DNA from: a virus
IMG/VR virus record: IMGVR_UViG_3300046642_000040
Location: 1 to 31,492 of that record
DNA: 31,492 nt
Reading direction: 5' to 3' (one strand)
The notes below the pieces were generated by a model. The model worked only from the letters and a program-made list of their open reading frames with translations. It had not been told where the DNA came from and did not search any database. The stretch's first letter is position 1. Each line of letters opens with the position of its first letter. Shown one piece after another: positions 31,388 to 31,492 of this stretch. Both the position numbers and the translations under genes were made by a program.

Positions 31388-31492
31388 GTTGGTTCCTTGG
31401 GTTGGAAGCGGTTCAATACTACGGCGGTTCCGTCAGCGCTAATACGTTGCCACACTAGCGCTTTCTCTTCGACGCTGAGGAATACCCAATTG
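31384..31492 (-). CDS. Unidentified gene, C-terminal end only (5' end outside window)
   Basis: The final 35 codons of a frame that ends in TGA overlapping the ATG of the DUF1599-like gene. The visible peptide (LSVEEKALVWQRISADGTAV, then VLNRFQPKEPT) shows one helix and one strand. Overlap and unbroken frame make it probable that it is coding. No function can be assigned from so little. Confidence 0.55.
   Translation of the reverse strand, partial: NWVFLSVEEKALVWQRISADGTAVVLNRFQPKEPT

Noticed and set aside
1-31492. CRISPR arrays, insertion sequences, attachment sites or replication origin.
   Set aside because: I saw no regularly spaced repeats, transposase genes, integrase or tRNA-type attachment site, and no iteron cluster.

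Overview
The window is a stretch of a large contractile-tailed dsDNA phage (myovirus) genome. All 34 genes I can support, including two cut by the window edges, lie on the minus strand, so transcription runs from position 31492 towards 1. They are packed very tightly: most junctions are overlaps of ATGA or TAATG type or gaps under 40 bases, and the only gap above 150 bases is 16050-16288. The protein set is T4-like in logic (gp17-like terminase, gp20-like portal, UvsX-like recombinase, large ssDNA-binding protein, gp55-like sigma, gp25/gp6/gp5/gp27/gp53/gp48/gp54-type baseplate) but with many departures from T4. Codons favour G/C in third positions and several proteins carry Lys/Ala/Pro-rich tails, which fits a large ('jumbo'-type) phage of a moderately GC-rich proteobacterium. 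I cannot name the host or phage from sequence alone.

Layout in transcription order. (1) 31492-28154, accessory and regulatory genes: an unidentified partial gene, a DUF1599/Nmad1-like protein, a HAD phosphatase of the polynucleotide 3'-phosphatase type, a stand-alone GntR-type winged helix, a 42-residue membrane protein, a SWIM zinc-finger protein, a sigma-70 region 2-like protein and a small helical protein. (2) 28146-24942, recombination: an ssDNA-binding protein whose second half alternates acidic and basic blocks, an intrinsic terminator, then a UvsX/RecA-like recombinase with a Lys/Ala-rich N-terminal tail. (3) 24909-17746, packaging: possible small terminase, large terminase with a Cys-rich insertion, RuvC-like resolvase, zinc-ribbon protein, charged protein, MmcB-like nuclease and portal. 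(4) 17736-16289, two unknowns and a fibre-assembly-like protein, then a structured non-coding gap. (5) 16049-6174, tail: gp54-like tube initiator, gp26/gp51-type chaperone with a possible frameshifted extension, tape measure, virion-associated lysin, gp48-like cap, LysM protein, hub, spike and gp25-like wedge. (6) 6165-1, gp6/J-like wedge, gp7/I-like protein, two fibre or spike proteins, and an Acb1-like 2H phosphoesterase cut by the window edge.

Points of most interest: the Acb1-like protein (a family that destroys CBASS signalling nucleotides) directly behind the fibre genes; a Lys/Ala-rich module shared by the adjacent recombinase and ssDNA-binding protein; a chaperone gene ending inside a second open frame; a trio of hairpins at 16074-16234, one shaped like the acceptor/T-arm half of a tRNA; a virion lysin with a long cationic amphipathic and membrane segment; and a GntR regulator reduced to its DNA-binding half.
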